A stretch of DNA of 64,000 bases, taken from assembly GCA_963795555.1 (NCBI GenBank), contig CAWCHZ010000002.1, positions 1,860,001 through 1,924,000 on the forward strand. The letters run 5' to 3'. Below the pieces are notes generated by a model. That model had not been told where the DNA came from. It worked only from the letters and a program-made list of their open reading frames with translations, and searched no databases. The translations under genes were made by a program, and so were the position numbers. Positions 15,945 to 24,084 of this stretch are shown piece after piece. Source of the DNA: CAWCHZ01 sp963795555. Lineage in GTDB: Bacteria > Actinomycetota > Thermoleophilia > Solirubrobacterales > Solirubrobacteraceae. Position 1 is the first letter of the stretch. Every line of letters starts with the position of its first letter.

Positions 15945-16930
15945 GCGTTCCCGCGAGGCTGCCAGCGGCCATCGCTGACGAGTCGCGTCAGCCGCTCGAC
16001 GCCCCGATCGACTGCCGCGATCAGCTGCGCGTGGAGCCGCGCGTTGGCGCTGACGATGCACGACATCTGGAACTCGGGCCCCGCCCCGAGCAGCGGACGC
16101 TCGGCGAGCGAGCGCCCATGTGCGTCGGAGATCACCACTCCGGCCTCGTCGGCGCACAGCAGCGCCGCGGCGAGGTCGTAGGGCGAGTTGTTGAGGACGT
16201 GGCCGCCACCCACGCGCTCGAACGCGGCCCGCATGCCGGGCACCTCCTCGACGATCCGCGGCCCCGGCTCGATGTAGGCGTCGAGCTGTCCGGTGAGCAC
16301 GCGCGTGATGTCGTAGCAGGCGGAGCCGAGCTCGAAGGTCGCGCCACCGACCGACGAGCCGTCGATCAGCTCCGCCAGCACCTCGATCGTCTCGCGGGCG
16401 GGGCGTCCGCGCAGGCCGTAGGTCCAGAAGATCCGCGCCAAGTCCGCCGTCGAGCTCGGTCCGAGCGGGGTGGTGGCCTCGATCCCGTGTCCGCGGCGGG
16501 CGAGGAAGCTCGCGCCCGACTTGATCTCGACGATGCAGCCGACCTCCACATCCCCCATCGTCGGCGTCCGCTCGCCCAGCGGCGCGAGCGCCACCGACAC
16601 GCACGCTGCCTCGAAGCCCGCCATCGCCGGCCGCGTGCCGTCGATCGGATCGACGACCAGCACCCACCCGGCCGGCCCCGCGCCGGCGGGCGTCACGAGC
16701 CCTCGGTCCTCCGAGTAGAAGGCGACATCGGCGGCGTGCTCACCAACCCAACGCTCGAGCAGGGCCTCCGCTCGCTCGTCGATCGAGAAGGTCACGTCGC
16801 CACTGGCGCCGCCACCGGCGTGCGTGCGACCCTCGGCTGCGCCGAGGCTGGGCAGCACCAGCGCTCGCAGCTCGCTCGCCAACGAGCGGACCAGCTCGAC
16901 GCGCCCCCGCGCGGTGTCCAGGTCTGCCAA
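15932..16930 (-). CDS. Inositol monophosphatase family protein
   Basis: About 332 residues. The metal-site motifs of the IMPase/FBPase superfamily are 'AFYSEDRG' (Glu), 'VLVVDPIDGTRPAMAGFEAA' (DPIDGT) and a C-terminal 'NNSPYDLAAALLCADEAG', where W/GxxxWDxAA is normal. It therefore likely hydrolyses a phosphorylated sugar or polyol, but the usual final WD is replaced by YD. The frame stays open to an ATG at 17092 over a low-complexity Arg/Pro region that would overlap the divergent gene, so TTG 16930 is taken as start; this is uncertain. It precedes the trehalose genes on the same strand and could supply a missing phosphatase step (inference). Confidence 0.7.
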   Translation of the reverse strand: MADLDTARGRVELVRSLASELRALVLPSLGAAEGRTHAGGGASGDVTFSIDERAEALLERWVGEHAADVAFYSEDRGLVTPAGAGPAGWVLVVDPIDGTRPAMAGFEAACVSVALAPLGERTPTMGDVEVGCIVEIKSGASFLARRGHGIEATTPLGPSSTADLARIFWTYGLRGRPARETIEVLAELIDGSSVGGATFELGSACYDITRVLTGQLDAYIEPGPRIVEEVPGMRAAFERVGGGHVLNNSPYDLAAALLCADEAGVVISDAHGRSLAERPLLGAGPEFQMSCIVSANARLHAQLIAAVDRGVERLTRLVSDGRWQPRGNALDR

Positions 16931-16968
16931 GCGGCGCAGCTTAGACGGGCTTCGGCGCGGTCGCGGGT

Positions 16969-16974
16969 TAGGCT
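16969..16974 (+). promoter_or_regulatory. Putative -10 element (TAGGCT) of the membrane peptidase-like gene
   Basis: TAGGCT ends 6 bases before the ATG at 16981, so the transcript would be leaderless or nearly so. No ribosome-binding site is present. Confidence 0.35.
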
Positions 16975-16980
16975 GCCGAG

Positions 16981-18756
16981 ATGCTCGATCCGCGGATCTA
17001 CCGCGCGGGCTTCGTGCCGCTCGTGCTGGTGGCGATTGTCGTGGCCTTCTCGCTGCGCGACGCCCCGGGCGGTCTGACGGCGGCATTGGCACCGGGCGCC
17101 TTCGACGGTCAGCGCGCGCTGACGGCGCTGACCGAGATGGCGCGCCAGCACCCCATTCGGACGCCCGGGTCCGCCGGCGACCGGGCGCTCGCCAACGAGC
17201 TCGCGAGCGCGTTGAGCGCTGACGGCTTCGGCGTCATGAGGCGCAGCTTCGATGCCGTCACACCCTCGGGGGAGCGCAGGCTGCAGACCATCAGCGCGGT
17301 GCGAGCGGGCACTGCCAACGGGACGATCGCGATCGTCGCCGACCGCTCCTCGCCGTTGGCGGGGGCGACGGCGCAGCTGTCGGGCACCGCGGCCCTCTGG
17401 GAGCTGGGGCGTGTCTTTCAGACACGCACGTTCGACCACACGCTGATGCTGATCTCGACGAGCGGTGGGCCAGCCGGAGCGGCGGACGTGGCGGCACACC
17501 TGAGCGGCCAGGTCGACGGCGTGATCGTGCTCGGAGACCTCGCCGGACGGATCAGTCGCCGACCCTGGGTGCTGCCCTGGTCCGAGCAGCCGGCCGTGGC
17601 GCCGCTGGTCCTGCAGCGCACGGTGGCCGCGGCGGTGGCGACGGAGGTCGGCGCGCCCGCCGGCGCCAGCGGTGTGGCCGCGCAGTTCGCGCGGCTGGCG
17701 TTTCCGCTGACGCTCGGCGCGCAGGGACCACTGCTGGCGGCGGGTCTGCCAGCGGTCGAGCTGCAGGTCAGCGGCGAGCGCGGACCCGGCGCCGAGCGTG
17801 TGGTGGATCCGGCGCGGCTGCTGGCATTCGGTCGCGCCGCGCTGCGAGCTGTCACCGCGCTCGATGGTGGGCCCGCCACGAGCCCGCCGCCGACCGCCGT
17901 GCTCGTCACCTCCAACAAGGTCCTGCCGGGGTGGGCGGTGCGCGCGCTCGTGGGCTTCTTGATCCTGCCGGTGCTGATGGCCGTCGTGGACGGCTTCGCA
18001 CGCGCGCTGCGTCGTGACGAGTCGACGGTGCAGTGGGTTGCGGCGGTGCTGGTCAGCGCGGTGCCGTTCCTGGTCGGCGCGGCGCTCGCCTGGCTGCTCG
18101 GGGCGCTGGGCCTGATCGCCGCGCCGGCGGTGCCGGCAGCGGGGGGCGTGGTGCCGGTCGGTGCGGCGGACGCCGTAGCGCTCGCGATCTGCCTGATCGG
18201 GGTGGCGCTGTCGTGGCTGGCGCTGCGCCCGGTGCTGCTGGAGCGCGTCGGTGCCCCCGGTCCGCCGGGGCTCGGCGCAGCCGCCGCCGTGGCGATCGTG
18301 CTGTGCGCGCTGACGCTGGGCACCTGGCTTGCGAATCCGTTTGCCGCTGCGCTGTTGATCGCGCCGCTGCATGTCTGGCTGGCGCTGGTCCTGCCCGAGG
18401 TGCGCGTGCGGCGCGATCTGGCGATCGCCGGCGTCCTCGCCGCGCTGCTGCCGATCGCCGCGGTGATCGGCTACTACGCCGTCGCGCTCGCTGTCACGCC
18501 ACTGGAGCTGGCGCGCGATCTGATGCTGCTGGTCGCCGGGGGGCACATCGGGCTGCTCGCCGTGTTGGCGCTCGTGACCCTGCTGGCGATCCTCTGGAGC
18601 GTGCTGACGATCGTCGTTAGCGCGCCGGCGCTCGGGGCCGCCCCGGGACGACGCGGCGGACCGGGCGTGCCACGCGGAGAACAGTCGATCCGCGGGCCAG
18701 CCGGCTACGCCGGCCCCGGCTCGCTCGGTGGGACCGAGTCGGCGTTGCGCCGATAA
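16981..18756 (+). CDS. Multi-pass membrane protein with a degenerate M28-peptidase-like domain
   Basis: A 591-residue protein. One N-terminal transmembrane segment (about 10-25) precedes an extracytoplasmic domain of ~280 residues resembling family M28: 'ALTALTEMARQHPIRTPGSAGDRALANELASALSADGF' read in parts, then 'HTLMLISTSGGPAGAADVAAHL'. The zinc ligands normally seen in M28 (H, D, E/E, D/H) are not recognisable, so it is probably not an active protease. The second half (about 320-555) has roughly seven hydrophobic helices. The stop overlaps the sortase start by one base, so it is in an operon with an envelope enzyme. Function unknown. Confidence 0.65.
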   Translation: MLDPRIYRAGFVPLVLVAIVVAFSLRDAPGGLTAALAPGAFDGQRALTALTEMARQHPIRTPGSAGDRALANELASALSADGFGVMRRSFDAVTPSGERRLQTISAVRAGTANGTIAIVADRSSPLAGATAQLSGTAALWELGRVFQTRTFDHTLMLISTSGGPAGAADVAAHLSGQVDGVIVLGDLAGRISRRPWVLPWSEQPAVAPLVLQRTVAAAVATEVGAPAGASGVAAQFARLAFPLTLGAQGPLLAAGLPAVELQVSGERGPGAERVVDPARLLAFGRAALRAVTALDGGPATSPPPTAVLVTSNKVLPGWAVRALVGFLILPVLMAVVDGFARALRRDESTVQWVAAVLVSAVPFLVGAALAWLLGALGLIAAPAVPAAGGVVPVGAADAVALAICLIGVALSWLALRPVLLERVGAPGPPGLGAAAAVAIVLCALTLGTWLANPFAAALLIAPLHVWLALVLPEVRVRRDLAIAGVLAALLPIAAVIGYYAVALAVTPLELARDLMLLVAGGHIGLLAVLALVTLLAILWSVLTIVVSAPALGAAPGRRGGPGVPRGEQSIRGPAGYAGPGSLGGTESALRR

Positions 18757-19445
18757 TGGCGCAGATGCGCTGGCTGCTCAGACGACTCTCGACGATCCTG
18801 ATCATGGCGGGCGTGCTGATGGCGATCGACGCCGGCCTGACGTTCTTCTGGCAGGAGCCGGTCTCGGCGATCTACGCCCAGATCAAGCAGGACCACCTTG
18901 CCAGCCAGCTTCAGGTGATCGAGCGCGCGGGCCCCACGCCGCTCCAACGGCGGGCCCTGGCGGCGCTGCGGACGCAGTCACGACGGATCGCCTTCCTCGC
19001 GCGCGTCGCGCGGCGCCGGACGCTGGTCGGCCAGCCGCTCGGTCGCATCCAGATCCCCAGCATCGGCGCGAGCTTCGTCGTCGTCCAGGGGACGGACTCC
19101 ACCAGCCTCCAGAAGGGCCCGGGCCATTACCCCACCACGCCGCTGCCGGGGATGCCCGGCACCGTCGCGATCGCTGGGCACCGCACCACCTACCTGGCGC
19201 CGTTTCGGCACATCGACGCGCTGCACGCCGGCGACCGGATCGTGCTCGCGATGCCCTACGGCCGCTTCACGTACCAGTTCACCCAGCGCCGGATCGTCGC
19301 ACCGACCGCGCTCTGGGTGACGCGTCCGGTCGGCTATGACCAGCTCGTGCTGACCGCCTGCAACCCGCTCTACAGCGCGGCCCAGCGGATCGTCGTGTTC
19401 GCTCGGCTGGTCCGGGTCGCCCCGCTCGGCGCGGCGGTGGGGTGA
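18756..19445 (+). CDS. Class E-like sortase
   Basis: A 229-residue membrane-anchored transpeptidase. An N-terminal transmembrane helix (about 9-30) is followed by a helical stalk and the sortase barrel: 'GRIQIPSIGASFVVVQGTD', 'PGTVAIAGHRTTYLAPFRHID' (catalytic His) and 'DQLVLTACNPLYSAAQRIVVFARL' (catalytic Cys in TxC, then Arg). This arrangement matches class D/E sortases, which anchor surface proteins in actinobacteria. No protein with a clear sortase sorting signal is encoded in the window, so its substrates lie elsewhere. Start ATG overlaps the previous stop. Confidence 0.9.
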   Translation: MAQMRWLLRRLSTILIMAGVLMAIDAGLTFFWQEPVSAIYAQIKQDHLASQLQVIERAGPTPLQRRALAALRTQSRRIAFLARVARRRTLVGQPLGRIQIPSIGASFVVVQGTDSTSLQKGPGHYPTTPLPGMPGTVAIAGHRTTYLAPFRHIDALHAGDRIVLAMPYGRFTYQFTQRRIVAPTALWVTRPVGYDQLVLTACNPLYSAAQRIVVFARLVRVAPLGAAVG

Positions 19446-19446
19446 G

Positions 19447-19782
19447 ATGGACGCGCGTCCGAGCATCCGCCGCGGCGCTCAGCTCGACGAGCCGGCGGAC
19501 CGATACTCGGGCCACCTGCGGGCAGGGCGCGCCCCCGCGGCGGTCGCCGCAGGCGCTGCGCCACGCCCGGCGGACCGGATGGAGCAACGAGCGATGCACA
19601 TACTTCAACTCAAGCGCCGCCTGCAGAGCGACGACTACCGCGTCGATCCGCTGCTGGTCGCCGAGGCGATCCTGGCGCGCGCGCTGTGGGTCGATCAGGC
19701 GCTGTTGGAGTGCTCGAACCCGCGCAGCTCGCACTCTCGGCCGCTCGGGTCGATGAACCGTGCGCCCGGCGCGTCCGCGTAG
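19447..19782 (+). CDS. Small FlgM-like anti-sigma factor domain protein
   Basis: A 111-residue protein starting one base after the sortase stop. The N-terminal 45 residues are low-complexity. Residues about 50-85 ('LKRRLQSDDYRVDPLLVAEAILARAL') resemble the sigma-28-binding C-terminal part of FlgM (pattern YxVDxxxVAxxIL). A shorter form could start at ATG 19579. The last 29 codons run antisense over the end of thiL. There are no flagellar genes nearby, so a regulatory role outside motility is possible. The call rests on one short motif. Confidence 0.5.
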   Translation: MDARPSIRRGAQLDEPADRYSGHLRAGRAPAAVAAGAAPRPADRMEQRAMHILQLKRRLQSDDYRVDPLLVAEAILARALWVDQALLECSNPRSSHSRPLGSMNRAPGASA

Positions 19783-20666
19783 CGCGCCTCCCCGACCCAG
19801 CTGATCGGCAGCCCGAGGTCCGCGCCGGCGGCCTCGATCGCGGCGCGCCGGCGCGGCGGTGCGCAGAAGCACAGCTCGTAATCCTCGCCGCCGCCAGCGG
19901 CCAGCTCGTACCCGTCCAGCCCAAGCTGTCCAGCGACATCGGCGACCCCGCTGGCGAGCGGCAGGCGCGCCAGCTCGATCTCGAGCATCACCGCGCTGCG
20001 CGTGCCCAGCGAGCGCGCGTCGCTGGCGATGCCGTCGGACAGGTCGATCATCGCCCGCACGCCCGCGGCCGCGAGCGCCCGTCCAAGCGCCAGGCGCGGC
20101 TCGGGCCGCAGATAGCGCTCGACCAGGCTGCGCGGTCCCCGCGCCCGTTCCTCGATCACCGCGAGGCCCGCCGCGGCCGCGCCGAGCTCGCCGCTGACGC
20201 CAACCAGGTCGCCCGTCCGCGCGCCATCGCGGCCGACGATCGCCGTCAGGCGACTGGCCCAGCCGACCACCGTCACGGCGACGATCAGGGCCGGCCCGCT
20301 CGTCACGTCGCCGCCCGCGATCGTCGTATCGGTGCGCCGTGCGAGCGCCGCGGCGCCGCGGTAGAGCTCGAGCGCCCCGCGCTGATCGAGATCGCGGGGC
20401 ACGACCAGCGCCAGATAGGCCTCGCCGGGGGCGACGCCCATCGCAGCCAGGTCGGACAGCGCCCCCGCCAGCGCACGATGGCCGATCGCCTCCAGGGAGG
20501 CAACGTCGCGGCGAAAGTGGACGCCATCGACCATCGCGTCGATCGACGTCACGGCATAGCGACCGGATCGCACGACCGCGGCGTCGTCGCCAACCCACCG
20601 CACGACGCGCTCGTCGCGATGATCGAGCAGCTCGGCGATCGCCTCGATCAGCGCCAGCTCGCGCAC
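19695..20666 (-). CDS. thiL: Thiamine-monophosphate kinase
   Basis: A 323-residue ATP-dependent kinase that makes thiamine diphosphate from thiamine phosphate. Motifs are 'VGDDAAVV', 'SIDAMVDGVHFRRD', 'GHRALAGALSDLAAMGV', 'GGDVTSGP', 'GDLVGVSGELG', 'AMIDLSDGIASDA' and 'LAAGGGEDYELCF'. GTG 20666 is the first usable start after the infA stop (19 bases away); upstream in-frame codons are not starts. The 3' end overlaps the convergent FlgM-like ORF. Confidence 0.92.
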   Translation of the reverse strand: MRELALIEAIAELLDHRDERVVRWVGDDAAVVRSGRYAVTSIDAMVDGVHFRRDVASLEAIGHRALAGALSDLAAMGVAPGEAYLALVVPRDLDQRGALELYRGAAALARRTDTTIAGGDVTSGPALIVAVTVVGWASRLTAIVGRDGARTGDLVGVSGELGAAAAGLAVIEERARGPRSLVERYLRPEPRLALGRALAAAGVRAMIDLSDGIASDARSLGTRSAVMLEIELARLPLASGVADVAGQLGLDGYELAAGGGEDYELCFCAPPRRRAAIEAAGADLGLPISWVGEARYADAPGARFIDPSGRECELRGFEHSNSA

Positions 20667-20685
20667 CTGCGCGGCCGCCTGCTCG

Positions 20686-20904
20686 CTAACGGTGCCGGTA
20701 GATGATCCGGGCGCGGTCGAGATCGTAGGGCGACAGCTCAACGCGCACGCGGTCGCCGGGGAGGATGCGGATGCGAAAGCGCCGCATCTTGCCCGCCACG
20801 TGACCGAGCACGAGGTGGCCGTTGTCGAGCTTGACCCTGAACATCGCGTTCGGGAGCGCCTCCACGACCTCGCCTTCGAACTCGACCTTCTCTTCCTTCG
20901 GCAA
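20686..20904 (-). CDS. infA: Translation initiation factor IF-1
   Basis: Exactly 72 residues from a TTG start at 20904, the normal IF-1 length: 'LPKEEKVEFEGEVVEALPNA' and then 'FRVKLDNGHLVLGHVAGKMR', 'RILPGDRVRVELSPYDLDRARI'. IF-1 occupies the ribosomal A site during initiation. A GAGG ribosome-binding site precedes the TTG. The longer frame to 20997 is not conserved. In most actinobacteria infA lies in the ribosomal protein cluster near rpmJ-rpsM; here it is directly upstream of thiL, so it may be a second or relocated copy. Confidence 0.93.
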   Translation of the reverse strand: MPKEEKVEFEGEVVEALPNAMFRVKLDNGHLVLGHVAGKMRRFRIRILPGDRVRVELSPYDLDRARIIYRHR

Positions 20905-21026
20905 TCCTCGTTCCTCGATCGATCGTTGCCGCCAGCTTGGCGGCAACTGCCGGGGCCACCGTAGCAGGGCCCGCAGCGCCGCGAGTGGACGGACCACGGG
21001 GACCGCATCGGTCCGGGCGACAGGGT

Positions 21027-23162
21027 CTAGTGCGCTCCGGCGCCTCCGGTGCCGCCGCCGCTGGGCGGCCCTCCCTGTCCGTTGCCCCCCGGCGTGGGCG
21101 TTCCCGGTCCGGTCGTGCCGGACTTGGGTGCCCCGTTGCCCGGCGTACCGCCGGTGCCCGTTCCCTTCTTCTTCTTGCCCTTGGACTTGGTGGCCTGGTT
21201 CTGTGCCGCCAGCAGTCCGGCCTGGGCGAAGTGGCCGGTGAACGTCGACAGCGGCGTGGTGGCGTTGGCGAATGGGAACTCACCGCAATAGCCGGCGCGC
21301 GCGACCGACATGTAGTCGTGCCAGATCAGCGCGGGGAACGAGCCGCCCTGGACCTGAATGCCATGGACGTCGAGCATCGGCTTGGGGATCGGGTAGCCGA
21401 CCCACACGGCCGTTGCCAGCCGCGGCGTGTAGCCGACGAACCAGGCGTCGCGGAAGTCGCTGGTGGTGCCGGTCTTGCCGCCCGCCGGGCAGCTGATGTT
21501 GGCGTTGACGCCGGTCCCGGCCTGGATGTTCTCCTCGAGTATTCGTGTGACCGTGGCAACCTGCCCCTCCGTGAACTTGCGCTCGCGCGGGCCGGTGAGG
21601 CCGCTGACGCTGTGGCCGTCCGGGAACACGACCTTCACGATCGCCGTCGGCGTGTTGCGAACGCCCCCGTCGGCGAGCGTCGCGTAGGCATTGGCCATCT
21701 CCAGTGGCGAGACGCCGATCGTCAGGCCGCCCAGGCCCTCGGCGGGATAGCCGTCGAGGTGGGTCGTGATGCCCATGTCGTAAGCGGTCTGGCGGACGTT
21801 GTCGGGCCCGACATCGGCGTCCAGCTGGGCATAGACGGTGTTGTCGGACTGCAGCGTTGCCTGCACGAGGTCGATCGGACCGGAGTAGCTGTGGCTGTAG
21901 GTCTGCACGCCGTAGGTGGGGTAGCCGGGCAGCCAGCCCGGCGTCAGTTCGTGGGAGTCATAGATCGTCGAGCTGGGGTCGATGCCCTGGCGGACCGCTG
22001 TCAGCAGGACCATTGGCTTGAACGCCGAGCCCGGCTGGCGGTGGCCCTGGGCGGCGTAGTTGAACTCCGTCGTGCCATACGACGCGGACGAGGCCATCGC
22101 CTTGATCTCGCCGTTTGAGGGGTCGATCGTCACGATCGCCGACGACGGGTCGCCCGCCTGGTTGAGCTGGTTGGCGATCGCCTTGCGCGCGGCCTGCTGA
22201 AGTCCGAGGTTGACCGTCGTGTAGACGCGCAGGCCGCCCTGCTCGACGGTCTTGAGGCCGAAGCGATCGATCAGCTGCTGCTTGACGTAGTCGAAGAAGT
22301 AGCTCTCGCGGTGAGCGGTGAAGAAGGTGTTGTGATGCACCTCGAGCGGCGCCTGCAGCGCCTGCTGCTCCTGGGCCGCGCTGATCATGTGCTGCTTGGC
22401 CATGTTGGTCAGGACCTCGTTGCGCCGTGCGGTCGCGGCAACCGGGTCGATGAAGGGGTTGTACTGCGAGGGCGCCTGCGGCAGGCCGGCCAGCAGCGCC
22501 ATCTGCTCGAGGTTGAGCTGGTTGACCGGTCGATCGAAGAACATCCACGCGGCAGCGCCCACGCCGACGGCGGTCTGACCGCCAACCGTGCCGTAGGGCA
22601 CGCTGTTGAGGTAGGCGTTGAGGATCCAGGCCTTGCTGTGCTTGCTCTCGAGCTGCAGCGCCCAATTTGCCTCGCGGATCTTGCGGGTCAGGGTGCGCTC
22701 GGTGTCGACCGCGTAGAGGTTGCGGACCAGCTGCATCGTGATCGTCGAGCCGCCCTGAATCGGCTTGCCGGTGGTGATGTCCCGCACCGCCGCGCGCAGC
22801 AGCCCCTCGAAGTCCACGCCGCTGTGGTGATAGAAGCGCTGATCTTCGATCGCCACGGTCGCCTGGCCCATCAGCGATGGGATCTGCGCTGTCGGAACCG
22901 GCAGTCGCAGCACATCGGTCTGGATGAAGCCGAGCCGGGTGCGGCCGTCATCGGCGTAGACGACCGACGCCGCACCGAGGTTGCGCTGGCGCAGCGTGGT
23001 GACGTTGGGCGCGGAGGCGGCGACGCCGAGCACCCAGCCGGTGATGCCCAGCACGGCCAGCAGCACGATTGCCAAGCCCCCGCCAAGCGCCAGCACAAGC
23101 CCACGCGGCAGGCTCCGCCAACCGCGCTGACCGCGGCGTCTCTGGCGTTGTCGACGACTCAT
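21027..23162 (-). CDS. Class A penicillin-binding protein (transglycosylase/transpeptidase)
   Basis: A 711-residue bifunctional peptidoglycan synthase. It has a short Arg-rich cytoplasmic start, a transmembrane helix at about 18-42, the GT51 domain ('AIEDQRFYHHSGVDFEGLLRA', 'QGGSTITMQLVRNLY', 'RKIREANWALQLE', 'ILNAYLNSVPYG') and the transpeptidase domain ('GSAFKPMVLLTA' with the SxxK serine, 'QSDNTVYAQL' as SxN, 'GKTGTTSDFRDAWFVGYTP' as KTG). The last ~60 residues are a Lys stretch and then a Gly/Thr/Pro-rich tail. ATG 23162 (MSRRQRQRRR) is chosen; the upstream 37 codons are not conserved in type. Confidence 0.95.
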   Translation of the reverse strand: MSRRQRQRRRGQRGWRSLPRGLVLALGGGLAIVLLAVLGITGWVLGVAASAPNVTTLRQRNLGAASVVYADDGRTRLGFIQTDVLRLPVPTAQIPSLMGQATVAIEDQRFYHHSGVDFEGLLRAAVRDITTGKPIQGGSTITMQLVRNLYAVDTERTLTRKIREANWALQLESKHSKAWILNAYLNSVPYGTVGGQTAVGVGAAAWMFFDRPVNQLNLEQMALLAGLPQAPSQYNPFIDPVAATARRNEVLTNMAKQHMISAAQEQQALQAPLEVHHNTFFTAHRESYFFDYVKQQLIDRFGLKTVEQGGLRVYTTVNLGLQQAARKAIANQLNQAGDPSSAIVTIDPSNGEIKAMASSASYGTTEFNYAAQGHRQPGSAFKPMVLLTAVRQGIDPSSTIYDSHELTPGWLPGYPTYGVQTYSHSYSGPIDLVQATLQSDNTVYAQLDADVGPDNVRQTAYDMGITTHLDGYPAEGLGGLTIGVSPLEMANAYATLADGGVRNTPTAIVKVVFPDGHSVSGLTGPRERKFTEGQVATVTRILEENIQAGTGVNANISCPAGGKTGTTSDFRDAWFVGYTPRLATAVWVGYPIPKPMLDVHGIQVQGGSFPALIWHDYMSVARAGYCGEFPFANATTPLSTFTGHFAQAGLLAAQNQATKSKGKKKKGTGTGGTPGNGAPKSGTTGPGTPTPGGNGQGGPPSGGGTGGAGAH

Positions 23163-23321
23163 GCTTCGATGCCACGCGCGGAGACGGCGGCGCGACGTGG
23201 CGGGGGAAAGTCTATCCAGGGCAGGGATTCGCCCGGGCCGGTCGAGCTCCTGCCTGTGCACGAAGCGGCCCACGGCGCGAGGGCTGGCTCATCAGGGCTC
23301 GTGCTCGCGCGATCGGCGAAG

Positions 23322-24029
23322 ATGAGCGCCGTGTCCGAGCGCATGCCGGTCCAAGCGGTCCTGCTCGATGCGCTCGGCACGCTGGTCGGTCTCGACCCAC
23401 CCGCGCCGGCGTTGCGCAAGCAGCTGCGCGCCCGCTTCGGAGTGGCCGTCGATGCCCGCGCTGCGGCGACGGCGATGCGCGCCGAGATCGCCTACTACAG
23501 GGCACACAACCAGGCCGCTTCCGATCGCGACCGGCTGGCGGAGCTGCGTCGGGCGTGCGCCGGGGTCGTGCAGGCAAGCCTGGGCGAAGCGCTGCGCGGA
23601 CTCGATCTCGACGAGCTCGCAGCCGCTCTGCTGGCCGCGCTGCGCTTCCGCTGCCTGCCCGACGTCGTGCCCGCGCTCGACGCGCTGCGCGCCCGCGGTC
23701 TGCGGCTCGTCGTCGTCTCCAACTGGGACATCTCGCTGCACGACGTGCTGGCCGAGCTGGAGCTCGACGCCCGGCTCGACGCGGTCGTCACCTCGGCCGA
23801 ATGGGGGGCCGTCAAGCCGGACCCCTCGATCTTCCACGAGGGCCTGCGCCGCGCGGGCGCGATGGCGGCACAGGCGCTGCACGTTGGCGACTCGTTGCGC
23901 GAGGACGTGCAGGGCGCGCGCGCCGCGGGCGTGCGGCCGATCCTGGTCCTGCACGAGCCCGACGCGGCACCGCCCCCCGGGGTCACGGCGATCCGCTCGC
24001 TGCGCGAGCTGACCGGGCTGGCCCCGTAG
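23322..24029 (+). CDS. HAD-superfamily hydrolase (haloacid dehalogenase-like)
   Basis: A 235-residue HAD phosphatase/dehalogenase. Motif I is 'VLLDALGTLVGL' (D-x-x-G-T, without the second Asp, as in haloacid dehalogenase-type members). Motif II is 'VVVSNWD', motif III the lysine in 'GAVKPDPSIF', and motif IV 'HVGDSLREDVQGARAAG'. An alpha-helical cap lies between I and II. Start could be ATG 23322 or 23343. The substrate is unknown. It diverges from the PBP gene. Confidence 0.85.
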   Translation: MSAVSERMPVQAVLLDALGTLVGLDPPAPALRKQLRARFGVAVDARAAATAMRAEIAYYRAHNQAASDRDRLAELRRACAGVVQASLGEALRGLDLDELAAALLAALRFRCLPDVVPALDALRARGLRLVVVSNWDISLHDVLAELELDARLDAVVTSAEWGAVKPDPSIFHEGLRRAGAMAAQALHVGDSLREDVQGARAAGVRPILVLHEPDAAPPPGVTAIRSLRELTGLAP

Positions 24030-24070
24030 AGAACGTCCCTCGGTCGCGTCTGCCGAGCACGGTAGCCCCG

Positions 24071-24076
24071 TAACCT
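24071..24076 (+). promoter_or_regulatory. Putative -10 element (TAACCT) of the CPBP protease gene
   Basis: TAACCT lies 8 bases before ATG 24085 and there is no ribosome-binding site, suggesting leaderless transcription. Confidence 0.3.
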
Positions 24077-24084
24077 GCTTGGGG

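Noticed and set aside
16931..17092. N-terminal extension of the inositol-phosphatase-family protein
   Set aside because: It is Arg/Pro low-complexity and would overlap the start of the divergent membrane protein by 112 bases.
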